DNA of 64,000 bases from Notospermus geniculatus (taxonomy: Eukaryota; Nemertea; Pilidiophora; Heteronemertea; Lineidae). Of this stretch, positions 36,501 through 48,490 are shown one piece after another. The translations under genes were made by a program, and so were the position numbers. Each line of letters starts with the position of its first letter. Position 1 is the first letter of the stretch. The stretch lies in the NCBI GenBank assembly GCA_002633025.1, contig NMRB01001294.1, positions 53,444 to 117,443 on the forward strand, read 5' to 3'. The notes under the pieces were generated by a model. That model saw only the letters and a program-made list of their open reading frames with translations. It was not told where the DNA came from and made no database searches.

Positions 36501-36543
36501 TAGGTCTATCATCTAAACTTTCATCAAGCATCGAATCATCCAT
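21509..36543 (-). CDS. NCAPG2: Condensin-2 complex subunit G2, complete, 24 exons, 1173 aa
   Basis: Exons 5' to 3': 36463-36543, 35462-35560, 34852-35004, 34578-34692, 33985-34142, 33347-33484, 32674-32838, 32107-32199, 31700-31792, 31164-31289, 30281-30460, 29359-29511, 27573-27798, 26539-26639, 26076-26338, 25482-25650, 25199-25366, 24652-24768, 24233-24500, 23397-23587, 23151-23294, 22468-22639, 22036-22117, 21509-21575. They total 3522 bases; every phase closes and the frame ends in TGA. Human NCAPG2 is about 1143 aa. Family signatures include YYAEIYFKAWK, LSYFHDHKVQRGVDDMLLRL, NYWELIPPNI with SSADVR, LHDTSE-type repeats ending SEMVRVAMVDLLLAIK, and PMDHLLARLEIDSGPVTRR. The fold is HEAT-repeat helices, with an acidic loop in exon 14. 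The protein is a kleisin-binding subunit of condensin II in chromosome condensation. Exon 1 (27 codons) is the least certain; the exon 6 donor GTCAGT is weak but phase- and homology-consistent. Confidence 0.95.
22725..22873. repeat. MITE family D copy in an NCAPG2 intron
   Basis: It contains ttttctcgtgcaaattagct and ctctatgggcaactc, with the inverted partner cccattgagagccaacttg, then gagaa. The ends are eroded compared with 1281-1457. Confidence 0.65.
24897..25140 (+). repeat. tRNA-derived SINE, family 1, copy in an NCAPG2 intron
   Basis: The 5' part has an A-box-like tggtcgagtggcttggg and a B-box-like ggtttgaatctg at tRNA-like spacing. The body has gggcaagttactttgcct and aaatgggtaccggccggaaa, and the tail has gttaaagtgttaagtcggat followed by gacacctcta. 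The same order occurs at 58838-59064 and 59066-59320, and in diverged form near 30738-30920 and 39520-39690. Confidence 0.8.
26690..27042. repeat. SINE family 2 copy split by a hAT-type MITE
   Basis: The left part (ccatcagggctgaagcaagc to gaagaggccatctc) and right part (atctcaagctactcatg to aatggacgtgaa) together match the uninterrupted copy at 59600-59885. The interruption is the MITE at 26756-26935. A second element begins at its right end (27043). Confidence 0.8.
26756..26935. mobile_element. hAT-type MITE, copy e, nested in a SINE, 5-bp TSD atctc
   Basis: Begins caggcgcggatccagg and ends ggatccgttcctg. The SINE word atctc is duplicated at 26751-26755 and 26936-26940, which fixes both element ends exactly. 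Confidence 0.9.
27043..27379. mobile_element. TIR element with cagggttatatctag ends
   Basis: Left end cagggttatatctagg and right end ctagatataaccctg are inverted. The sequence cgtgaa precedes the left end and follows the right end, a likely target duplication. The interior has a long A run next to a T run (about 27115-27150), itself a hairpin. It inserted at the end of the SINE copy at 26690-27042. Confidence 0.8.
28149..29084. repeat. Long inverted-repeat element, about 935 bp, in an NCAPG2 intron
   Basis: Ends aaagctgacgtgaatgaaca and tgttcattcacgtcagcttt are perfect mirror images. Further in, tggtggcgccactgtattc pairs with gaatacagtggcgccacca and tagactacc with ggtagtcta, so the arms extend for more than 120 bp with mismatches. 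No open frame in the 600-bp middle looks coding. Confidence 0.85.
29664..29828. repeat. MITE family B, copy 2
   Basis: Arms accagttagcggtcctagaa with gtcatggaatttgacgtca, against tgacgtcaaattttatgacg and tcctagcaccgcc. The right end keeps ggcggcctctaac; the left end is eroded. It lies in the NCAPG2 intron between exons 11 and 12. Confidence 0.75.
30018..30153. repeat. MITE with cagtgtttccgccag ends
   Basis: Left acagtgtttccgccagaggg and right ctagcagaaacactgta are inverted, with ccccctcaaaaa-type sequence on both arms. Relatives are at 32290-32412 (ends tatttccgccag and ctggcggaaaca), at 10095-10285 (gcagggtttctgctgg against ccagcagaaaccctgc) and probably at 63948 onward at the window edge. 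Confidence 0.7.
30483..30711. repeat. MITE family C, copy 2
   Basis: Left arm agatctgcacacttccgcca with cctcggtctgaaactgaa; right arm mirrors it with tggtttcagatcgaggttct and ggtggaagtgtgcagatct. It abuts NCAPG2 exon 11 (acceptor side at 30460), so the element begins within about 25 bp of the exon. Confidence 0.85.
30944..31068. mobile_element. hAT-type MITE, copy f
   Basis: Starts caggggcggatccagg and ends gatctgcgcctg. Flanks tataa and cataa suggest an eroded 5-bp duplication. The copy is internally shortened. It sits in the NCAPG2 intron next to exon 10. Confidence 0.75.
31521..31692. repeat. MITE with ggggccagttgcacaaaagt ends
   Basis: Left ggggccagttgcacaaaagt and right acttttgtgcaaccggcccc are inverted; gttaacttacaaaa and ttttgggataagttaac continue the pairing. 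The right end is 8 bases from the donor of NCAPG2 exon 9 (31700). Confidence 0.8.
32965..33230. repeat. MITE family C, copy 3
   Basis: Left agacaagtcccaaattccca with gatctgcgcacttccgccga; right ggcggaagtgcgcagatctt with tcaatttgggatttgtcta. It lies between NCAPG2 exons 6 and 7. Confidence 0.85.
33574..33782. repeat. Palindromic MITE with aaagggactgttcg ends, copy 1
   Basis: Left aaaagggactgttcgttttc with tgaggaatctgagttgtgat is mirrored by atcacaactcagattcctca and gaaaacaaacagccccttt. The arms are about 95 bp and nearly perfect. A second copy lies at 45438-45641. Confidence 0.85.
34188..34382. repeat. MITE with taaggcctcgttcacacg ends
   Basis: Left taaggcctcgttcacacggg with cgtatagcgt is mirrored by acgctatacgctcgtgtgaa and cgaggcctaa. 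It lies between NCAPG2 exons 4 and 5. The element at 39860-40010 has related ends (taaggcctgttcacac). Confidence 0.8.
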
Positions 36544-36544
36544 G
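36541..36544. promoter_or_regulatory. Overlapping divergent start codons (CATG) of NCAPG2 and the dehydrogenase
   Basis: The minus-strand ATG of NCAPG2 is 36543-36541 and the plus-strand ATG of the dehydrogenase is 36542-36544. Each first exon is supported by splice phase with the next exon of its gene. If both starts are right, each 5' UTR must run antisense through the other gene's first coding exon. Confidence 0.5.
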
Positions 36545-39500
36545 TCTGACGCAAAAGAAGAGGATTTTGTACTTCAAGAAATCGCTCCGTTCACAAAAAT
36601 CATGAAAATGTTGAATATCGCGCCACACGAAAATACGGATTTCACTACCGGAACGAAGAACTGTGATGACAATTCAACACCATATATTCAGTTATTGACA
36701 GGTTTGTTGCACACGAACATAATATCCTTTGAATAATCATGTATACGGTTTGCTATAAATGTCATAGCAGAAAGGAAGAGTTTGAAGTTCACAAGCTGAT
36801 TTTGTTCCAGTTGCCGAATTCAGCTGTTCATATTTTATGGGCCACTTTCTCCAAGCATAGACTAGACTCACTCAGTCAGTCGCCACGCGCGGCGCTGGAG
36901 TAGCTTCCCGCGGAGCGACTGACACCACTCGACCAAATCTCGTGAAATCTCGCTTTACTGGTCGCAGAACGTTGCGACAGGCCGAATCGACGCGCTATGA
37001 ATGAATGACAATAATGTAGCAGTCACATGATGTTTGGGTAGAAAATGGGTGATGTTGCTGGCAAAATCACAGTCGAATGACATCTAAATATTGACTGGAG
37101 TGGACCCATGACCCGTAAGTGCCCGTCCCGTGATCTACTTAGTAAAAAAAGTGCGTAAATGCGGCTGCGGCTAGCTCTCTCAATGTATTGACCGTGCATA
37201 AAATATACACGAGTGGTGTCAGACTCTGTAATGGTAATGNNNNNNNNNNNNNNNNNNNNNNNNNNNNNNNNNNNNNNNNNNNNNNNNNNNNNNNNNNNNN
37301 NNNNNNNNNNNNNNNNNNNNNNNNNNNNNNNNNNNNNNNNNNNNNNNNNNNNNNNNNNNNNNNNNNNNNNNNNNNNNNNNNNNNNNNNNNNNNNNNNNNN
37401 NNNNNNNNNNNNNNNNNNNNNNNNNNNNNNNNNNNNNNNNNNNNNNNNNNNNNNNNNNNNNNNNNNNNNNNNNNNNNNNNNNNNNNNNNNNNNNNNNNNN
37501 NNNNNNNNNNNNNNNNNNNNNNNNNNNNNNNNNNNNNNNNNNNNNNNNNNNNNNNNNNNNNNNNNNNNNNNNNNNNNNNNNNNNNNNNNNNNNNNNNNNN
37601 NNNNNNNNNNNNNNNNNNNNNNNNNNNNNNNNNNNNNNNNNNNNNNNNNNNNNNNNNNNNNNNNNNNNNNNNNNNNNNNNNNNNNNNNNNNNNNNNNNNN
37701 NNNNNNNNNNNNNNNNNNNNNNNNNNNNNNNNNNNNNNNNNNNNNNNNNNNNNNNNNNNNNNNNNNNNNNNNNNNNNNNNNNNNNNNNNNNNNNNNNNNN
37801 NNNNNNNNNNNNNNNNNNNNNNNNNNNNNNNNNNNNNNNNNNNNNNNNNNNNNNNNNNNNNNNNNNNNNNNNNNNNNNNNNNNNNNNNNNNNNNNNNNNN
37901 NNNNNNNNNNNNNNNNNNNNNNTTTATGTCCATGTGAAGTTTCGGCCCGATCGGACATCCAATATGGCCGCCAGGTGGCGTAACCCGAAAATCATCAAAG
38001 TGCTGTAACTCAGGAACGCCTTAACCCAAAGCGCGCCAATGTGCTATGTGGCCCCCTGCAGATGACCTTTATGTCCATGTGAAGTTTCGGCCCGATCGGA
38101 CATCCAATATGGCCGCAAGGTGGCGTAAGCCGGAAATCATCAAAGTGCTGTAACTCAGGAACTCAGAAGAAAAATTCAATGGAAAAATTGGTAAGTTATG
38201 CTAGTCAGGGGCATCACTAGGAGTGACCTGTGATTTGATTTCAATTTCAGAAAAAAACTACACAGCTGAGCAAACTGTGATGGGAGAACAAGTAAAGTAC
38301 CTCCAGGAGGCAGAAATCCTTGTTGCAGACCCTCTTCTTCTGGGGGCATATGTTCAAGAGATCCCCAATTTAAAGTGGGTGCAGTCGACATGGGCTGGTG
38401 AGTACAGTTCTTGAACTTCTCATATCATTTACCGGCGTCGTAACCCTGTTGGGTTTTTGCCGGAGGTATGGAGTCCACGACAGGCTACAGTCCACCTGTG
38501 TGGGGTCTTTTACTTGCCCTGGCATAGACACTCAGGTACAAGGGACCACGGCTTTTAGTCCCATCCGACGGACCCTCGAATTTTTCACATTTTTGTTTCA
38601 CAATTATATGCCTTCGCCCGGAGTCGAACTCGCGCCGACCCATTGCACAGTTTGGTAGTCAAGCGCGCTAACCACTCGACCACCGGGCTTAGACAAAACT
38701 TGGATGAGGCTCCATACTCTTCATGTTATTGGTGTTTATTTCCTCTGTGGCATCTGTGTTTCTCTTTGCAGGAGTTGACAGTATAATGAACAGGCTAGAC
38801 AAAAATAAGGTAAGGCCGGACTTTTTTAATTGGTTGGTTCGCGGATTTTTTTTCTCAGATCATGTGTAGAGGAAGTCGGAATTTTTTTTTTTTAAATAAA
38901 AATTTATTTTCACACTTCTCATGTTCGTCGTATTGGGAAGTGATTTGTGGAGATGAAACACTGGACATCTAGCACTGTGCACAGTTGAGTTATATCCTGG
39001 TGCAAAAGAAAACTTAATTCATTTGTGTCATTTCGATCTATATTCCAAATTTTCCAGCCGCTACCCAACTTCCCTTTGGCTCGTTTAGCCGGCCAGTTCG
39101 GACCAGCCATGGCCGAGTTTACTGTTGGACAGATACTAGCGCATGAAAGAAGTCTAATTGATTTATATGAAGATCAGAAGAAAAAAGAATGGTATGAAAA
39201 AACATACCGGGTAAACTGGACAGATCAAGATTTTGCAACCTAGTTTGTGGTACAGACTGCCACACATCCTCACCAGTAAAATACGGGAGAATCCAACTTA
39301 CCTTGACGCGTGTCCAGGTCATAAAAATTCTCTAACTTCTAATAATACCGTAATATAGTAGGAGTAGCATAATGGGAACGGGTACGAGATCGAGTATCGT
39401 TCTCGGCGGTCCGGATCTCGGAACGGGATAGCGAAAGCTCTCTATTATGATATTATTTGAACTTACAAAATTTTTATGACCTGGACTTGCATCAAGGTAA

Positions 39501-41715
39501 GTTGGATTCTCCCATAACTTGCCGGTGGCACTGTGGTTGAGCACTGGACTTGCGAACAAAATGTCATGAGTTGGATTCTCAGCCGAGTTGTCATTATTGT
39601 TCTCAACTGGTGTGAAAGGAGCAAGTGATGCGCTGAATAAGCTGCACCGTGAGTTCCCCTAATTGTTTCTGGTGAGACAGGCCTTGTTTCTGAGGTGAGC
39701 AAAAAACTGCTCGCCTGAGAACAATAGAAAACGCTATTGTTCTCAGGCGAACACTTTTTTGCTCGCTTCAGAAGACAAGGCCTGGTGAGACTTGGCGATA
39801 ATAATGTGAAGCACTTTGAGGAAGGGAAAGATGACCAAAAAAGCTTCGTATTGCCGGTCTTAAGGCCTGTTCACACGATCCGATTTTCTTCCGATTATCA
39901 TTTGATTTCCCATCCAACATTCGTCCGATTTCTCATCCTACAACGTTCAACAAGTCTGGACAACGTCCAACGTCATCCAACAAAAATCGGATTGTGTGGA
40001 CGGACCTTAAAGGTGCCTATCCGCGGGAGAGGTTTCTCTCACGAGTTGGCTCTCTATGGGCAAGTCAAAGAGCAGTTGTTTGTGTCATTGGTCCCAGCGT
40101 AAGCCGTGAGGAAACAAATAATGGTGAATTGCCCATTCTGAGCCAACTTCTGCGAGAAAACTCTCACGTGGAGAGGTGCCTTTACTGATTATCACAGTCA
40201 TATTGTCAACACTTGTTCATTTCTTAGGCTTGGGAGGGAGAGAGCAACTTACAGACTTCTATCCACGCTGTCAATTGGAATAATAGGCCTTGGTGACATT
40301 GGCCTTGAAGGTAAGATTATAAAGAAAGCCTTGACTTCAGGCCATATTCTAGAACCTTCCTTAACTCAAAGGTTTACCTTCAGCTATTGTTTGCAGGGCA
40401 GAATACAAAAGCTTAAAGTGGACCTTAGAGTTAAGGAGACTTCTAGAATTCGGGGGCCATATTTATGAAGCCTTCGCAACTTTGTAAATCTATTGTAAGG
40501 CAGTCAGTGAACAATAGGGCATGTGTAGCCAAACAATAGATTTGCATGAACGCAAAGTTGCGAAGGCTTCATAAATATGGCCCCGGGCCTTTATGACTGA
40601 TACAAACGTGTAAATCAACAAACTTGTTTCTGACACCAGAAAACTTTACTAACAGCTGTAATTGTGCCAAGAGCCACATGAGACTGTTCTCCATGCCGTG
40701 CTTTTTTTCAGTCGCACGCTGTTGTAAGACATTTGGCATGACAGTTTGCGGAGTTGTTCGACGAAACAGACCCAAAGAAATGAGTTCTGAGTACGTGGAT
40801 CGATATTTTCTGAACACACAGCTGACGGAAGTGCTCAAATCATGTGACTACATCTGTAACCTCTTGCCGAGTACCCCAGAGACTCGAGGCCTGCTTTCTG
40901 GTGACGCTCTCTCCGTGTGTAAAAAAAAGGTGAGGCATGTTTGGTTGTCCATTCACATGGCACTCAAGACAACTTCTTCTCTTCGATCTCAGTGAGTTTT
41001 CGCAATGGCCCGGTTGGGCCTATGACATTTTGAGATCATCACCTGCGTGGTTGGAGTAGAATCAGTGTTCTAGCCAGGCCAGTTTTACAGGGCGGTACCA
41101 CCCTGTTCAAAATTCAGAGGTCATTTACTGCCCTGTTTAAAAATGTAACTTGCAATGCATTTTCTATTAGATCACCCTGTTTGATTTTCACTCCCGCCCT
41201 GCTTGAAAATCCAGGGCCTTAGAATCATAGGAAAATGCAGTCATCCCGCCCTGTTTGGAAAAATTTCTGGCTAGAACACTGAGAATCCTCTCTAAAGGTT
41301 ATTGTAGGCCGAACCTGAGCATTGTGAAAACTCGCTATTACTCCAGGCAGCTAATAGGGGCCTACATGTACCAGTAGGCCTAGCCAATAATTTTTGGAGA
41401 AAACCATTACCGTTTCCGAGTCCGACTTTCCATTCCTCATTACCACTATCAGAATGGTTGTTATGGAGATTACATCTTTTTCTTCACTACTTATGCCATG
41501 GCCACGTCTCTTTATAGAAACCAGTTTTCATCAATGTTGGACGAGGTGATGTTATAGATGAAGCTTCCATCTTAAAAGCCGTCAAGTCCGAGTGGATCTC
41601 CAAGGCTATTCTTGATGTGTTTGAAGTTGAACCGCTTCCCAAGGAATCTTTACTCTGGGATGAGCCAAAAGTCGTCATTTGTCCTCATGTCAGTGCGATA
41701 AGTCCACCCAGCATG
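36542..41715 (+). CDS. D-2-hydroxyacid dehydrogenase, glyoxylate/hydroxypyruvate reductase A-like, C-terminus unresolved
   Basis: Exons 36542-36701, 38251-38397, 38772-38809, 39058-39191, 40228-40310, 40712-40929 and 41518-41715 give 326 codons with all phases closing. Exon 2 begins the substrate domain (AEILVADP, PNLKWVQSTWAGVDS). Exon 4 has GPAMAEFTVGQIL. Exon 5 holds the Rossmann signature GIIGLGDIG. Exon 7 holds the three family catalytic residues: Arg in VGRGDV, Glu in FEVEPLP and His in CPHVSA. The family reduces 2-keto acids with NAD(P)H. About 30-35 C-terminal residues are missing. A frame at about 41875-41950 resembles the usual tail (VFSNSYLL, then VKIVDH) but does not splice in phase from 41715 and meets an n at 41946. 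Exon 1 is the least certain: its donor GTTTGT is weak but its phase fits. The 683-base N gap and tandem repeats lie in intron 1. Confidence 0.85.
37240..37922. other. Assembly gap (N run) next to a tandem repeat
   Basis: 683 unresolved bases. The sequence resumes inside a 145-bp tandem unit, so the gap is probably caused by a longer array of that unit. Confidence 0.9.
37923..38165 (+). repeat. 145-bp tandem repeat bordering the gap
   Basis: The block beginning tttatgtccatgtgaagttt, with cggcccgatcggacatccaa and tatggccgc, starts at 37923 and again at 38068, with about 96% agreement over the shared length. The second unit is cut short at about 38163. It ends about 85 bp before dehydrogenase exon 2. 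Confidence 0.85.
38430..38690 (-). repeat. tRNA-derived SINE, family 2, copy 1
   Basis: Read on the minus strand, the head is tRNA-like: gcccggtggtcgagtggtta includes an A box, and gagttcgactccgggc is a B box. The body (complement of ggggtcttttacttgccctg, then gaccacggct) is shared with 59600-59885 and with headless fragments at 21790-21945, 26690-27042 and 56573-57055. The variable region is long and there is no clean acceptor stem, so it is not a functional tRNA gene. Confidence 0.8.
39860..40010. repeat. MITE with taaggcctgttcacac ends
   Basis: Left taaggcctgttcacacgatc with cgattttcttccgatt pairs with aaaaatcggattgtgtggac and ggacctta. It directly abuts the MITE D copy at 40009-40183, between dehydrogenase exons 4 and 5. 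Confidence 0.75.
40009..40183. repeat. MITE family D, well-preserved copy
   Basis: Left aaaggtgcctatccgcggga with gaggtttctctcacgagttg; right caacttctgcgagaaaactc with tcacgtggagaggtgccttt. Its core is the same as in 1281-1457. Confidence 0.8.
40452..40584. repeat. MITE with ggggccatatttatgaagcc ends
   Basis: Left gggggccatatttatgaagc with cttcgcaactttg; right caaagttgcgaaggcttcat with aaatatggcccc. Inner words caatagattt and aaatctattg also pair. It lies in a dehydrogenase intron. Confidence 0.85.
41063..41281. mobile_element. MITE with cagtgttctagcc ends, copy 3, 5-bp TSD agaat
   Basis: Same ends as 7412-7657 but the interior is in the opposite orientation. The flank agaat occurs directly before and directly after the element. 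Confidence 0.85.
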
Positions 41716-41955
41716 GTGAGTTTGGTAGGCTTCCCGGGCACTGCGTACGGGTATTTAACCGGCTGTGTTATCTCCACAGCCAAACATTAAATGCCTTTTG
41801 TTTTGAAGCCTTCATGAAGTGATGATATCGTACAAGAACGAAATAACTACGCACCTCCTTGGCTTAAATCTCATGAATGATATAGCAGTGTTCTCCAACT
41901 CCTATTTACTGCCTACCTGCCACCAAGTCAAAATTGTTGACCACCNAAGAAATGA

Positions 41956-42303
41956 GTACTGTAAAACGGGAAATTTTTGCGGACGTTTTAATTTGGCGGT
42001 CTTTGCGGTTCTATCACAGCCGCAAATTTAATCCGCGTAAAAATTCTTTCAATTCAACGTTGTCAGCGCGACCACAAAAATAAGACCCATTTCAGATAAT
42101 GCACCACTTGCCAATAGATCATGTTGAATAGGGATGTCACTAATGAATTTCCTCTGGTCTTGTAGTTTGCTACAATGCATAATTCTGCGGTTTTTGCGGT
42201 GCCGAGCTGTCCGCAAATTATAAAGGTGCAAAATATTATTCTGGGGCAGAAATACTGTGGGTCCACCAAAAAAACATCCGCAAAAATTTCCCGTTTTACA
42301 GTA
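41956..42303. repeat. Mariner-like MITE with tactgtaaaacgggaaattt ends
   Basis: Left gtactgtaaaacgggaaatt with tttgcgg; right ccgcaaaaatttcccgtttt with acagtac. It resembles 55140-55418 and 57785-58230 in layout: TA-flanked, A/T-rich ends, with regular gcgg or gcga words. Confidence 0.8.
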
Positions 42304-42309
42304 CATATA

Positions 42310-42532
42310 TATAGAGCTTGAGCCGCGGCTCATTATGACATCACGTTTGACCTGCAGTCCGCCATGCTGCCGGTCAACGACAAAGTGCGCCACGTGCAAA
42401 TCGCGTCATGGTTGAAGACGCAACACTCCACTTGCGCTGACGACAAACTGCACCACGTGGGTCGCCGACGTCAGTTTGACCGGCAAGATGGCGGATTTTT
42501 TCGTGATGACGTCATCGGCTCGAGCTCTATAG
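42310..42532. repeat. Foldback element, about 220 bp
   Basis: Left tatagagcttgagccgcggc with tgacatcacg; right cgtgatgacgtcatcggctc with gagctctata. Inner words gccggtcaa and ttgaccggc, and gcgccacgtg and caccacgtgg, also pair. Confidence 0.75.
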
Positions 42533-43072
42533 ATGCAGAGCTGTTTATACACGTAGACTGAGGAACAAAGGTACAATGTTAAATTGGGACTTTGACACAT
42601 AGCATAAGACTTCTTGTTAGGAATCATCCACACATAGCATTCACATACCGGTACTTGTTAGAAATCACGGGAATTCGGGTCCTTTTCTTTATCAATAAGG
42701 TGCTTTGAACTCAAATGTCCAAGATGTATACACAGATAATGGTTTCACGATTGGATATTTTTGATGCATTGAGTTGACACCATGCTTTACTTTATTTATA
42801 AGCTTTAAGTTTACCGTAAATTATACAGGCTTCAGCCTTTTGAAATTAACTTGTCTTTCTTCAGTTTTTTTTATTACGATTGAATAGAACAGAACACCAG
42901 CTGGAAGTAACAAGTGCCCAGACTGCATAAATATGATATGTGGAGTTCTGAGTATGTTTTCGTCATCTTCTGAACACACAGATGTTGGGGACCATATACA
43001 CACCTCACTGACAACATATACCTCAGAGAAAAAATTCTGAGATACAGAATAGCACAAAATTGACACACAAAA

Positions 43073-43280
43073 TGATAATAAGCAAGAAGTCAATCTCCAG
43101 AATTCACGAATTTTCGACCCCAACTGGGGTCTTTTTCAAGTGGAACTTTACAATCTGAAACTCTAGAAAAGAGTCTTGAGTCTTTTCTAGAGTTTCAGAT
43201 TGTAAAGTTCCACTTGAAAAAGACCCCGGTTGGGGTCGAAAATTCGTGAATTCTGGAGATTGACTTCTTGCTTATTATCA
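43073..43280. repeat. Near-perfect 208-bp palindrome (foldback element)
   Basis: Left arm tgataataagcaagaagtca through cgaccccaactggggtcttt to ctctagaaaagagtctt; the right arm is its reverse complement with only a few changes (for example ctggggt against cggttgg). Arms are about 100 bp with almost no loop. A single arm exists at 20275-20390. Confidence 0.9.
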
Positions 43281-43926
43281 GAAAAAATTCTGAGGTATAC
43301 ATTGTCAATAAAGAGTGTATCGGTGTATGTGACCTAGTCTGGCAAAACCCCGCCCAAGTCACCGAACACCATAGGGTTACCGGTAATAGGTTATGTGCGG
43401 AGTCTGATCACAATGAAAAAACGACGGTCTGTTATTGGCAAATAAAGCCTTATCGATTCTGCAACAAAGGGCAGGTATGATCAAGGGCTATGTCACTCCC
43501 CAGTGACTTTGGCTGGGTTTTCACAGACCCCGGTCACATGTTGTCCCCAACCACAAGTATGACACTTGCTCATGACGTGATGATAATGACAAAGACAGCA
43601 CTGAAAGTTCACCATTTTATTGATTTAGAAAATATCGACGTACAACACACAGATGAAGAGTAGGCTGAGTGAGGCATTTTAGATTGACTTGTGGACAAGA
43701 GATGTTCGTGTCCACATCGTTTTTTGTCTCGGCCAGATTGGAGATATTGCGGCCAGGAGTGGATATCATTTCATTCATTCCCTGAACAACAGAACCATTT
43801 TCAACCCTACAGAACATGACAGGAGTTGCATTGAGAAATCATAAGTTCCAGAACCCCTAGGGATAATCTTCCACAAGCAAGGTTGAAGAATTTGTCCATT
43901 TTCAGTCTTTTTATCCTTCCATGCCA

Positions 43927-44036
43927 GGGGCCTGTTTCATAAAGTAACTTTAAGCTAATGGTACCTTTAACCAAATGGAAAATGCATTTAAGTTAATGGT
44001 ACCATTGGCTTAAAGACACTTTGTGAAACAGGCCCC
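43927..44036. repeat. Short MITE with ggggcctgtttc ends
   Basis: Left ggggcctgtttcataaagta pairs with the right ctttgtgaaacaggcccc; inner words ctaatggtacc and ggtaccattgg pair. Confidence 0.8.
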
Positions 44037-44090
44037 AGATCATTAACAGTGGTATTGAACCTACCAAATCTTTAACTCCCCCAAACCCTG

Positions 44091-44241
44091 CAGAGGCGGA
44101 TCCAGGATTTGGAAAGAGGCGGCGCCCTCTGCTAGGAATATTGAAATCTGCGTCCAATTCGAGAATTTCACGGTCGATTTTACATATTTGTTGGCCAAAA
44201 GGGGAGCGCGCGCCCGTTGCACCCCTCTTGAAACGCGCCTG
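44091..44241. mobile_element. hAT-type MITE, copy g, 5-bp TSD ccctg
   Basis: Starts cagaggcggatccagg, ends gaaacgcgcctg, and is flanked by ccctg at 44086-44090 and 44242-44246. Confidence 0.85.
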
Positions 44242-44460
44242 CCCTGTTATAATGGTATTCATTGACAAGCACTCACTCACACAGATTCTTCCAATGAATA
44301 CCTTACGATGGGTTTCAAGTGCCTTTCATTTTGAGGACATTTTCAACAACCCTGACCTTCACTCTGAAAGGGTGTTCTCGTAAGTTGACTCATTCAAATC
44401 ACAAGTTAAACGACCCAAAGTTTTAAGCAGCACACATCAATCAATACACCGAGAAATTCT

Positions 44461-48366
<3,906 letters not shown>

Positions 48367-48490
48367 TTTGTCTGCAAATCTTCTCGCCAGATGGCGCTAG
48401 CCAACCTCGTCTCCGGGTCTTCCTCCTCCGTCAGCCTTGGAGACGAGGTTGCCTGGTCTGAGTCATGTGATCCGAACCAAAACATACAAA
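48367..48490. promoter_or_regulatory. Putative bidirectional promoter of PSMA2 and the PNGase-like gene
   Basis: 124 bp separate the two divergent ATGs. The interval contains a perfect 13-bp inverted repeat (caacctcgtctcc at 48402-48414, ggagacgaggttg at 48439-48451), a gatggcgct word resembling a YY1 site near 48390, and gtcatgtgat at 48462-48471, an E-box of the M-box type. There is no TATA box. Site assignments are by eye only. Confidence 0.6.

Larger units (their letters stand above)
41716..44460. other. Interval between the dehydrogenase and PSMA2, foldback-rich
   Basis: It holds three hairpin elements (41956-42303, 42310-42532, 43073-43280), a short MITE (43927-44036) and a hAT MITE (44091-44241). 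It should also hold the last dehydrogenase exon and the PSMA2 3' UTR; neither boundary is clear. A minus-strand AATAAA-type signal lies at about 43616-43621. Confidence 0.6.

Noticed and set aside
37188-37983. Long open frames across 37023-37983 on both strands
   Set aside because: They are open only because the 683-base N run contains no readable stop codons.
38600-38690. Possible tRNA gene on the minus strand
   Set aside because: A and B boxes are present but the acceptor stem does not pair cleanly and the flank continues into a SINE body shared with other copies.
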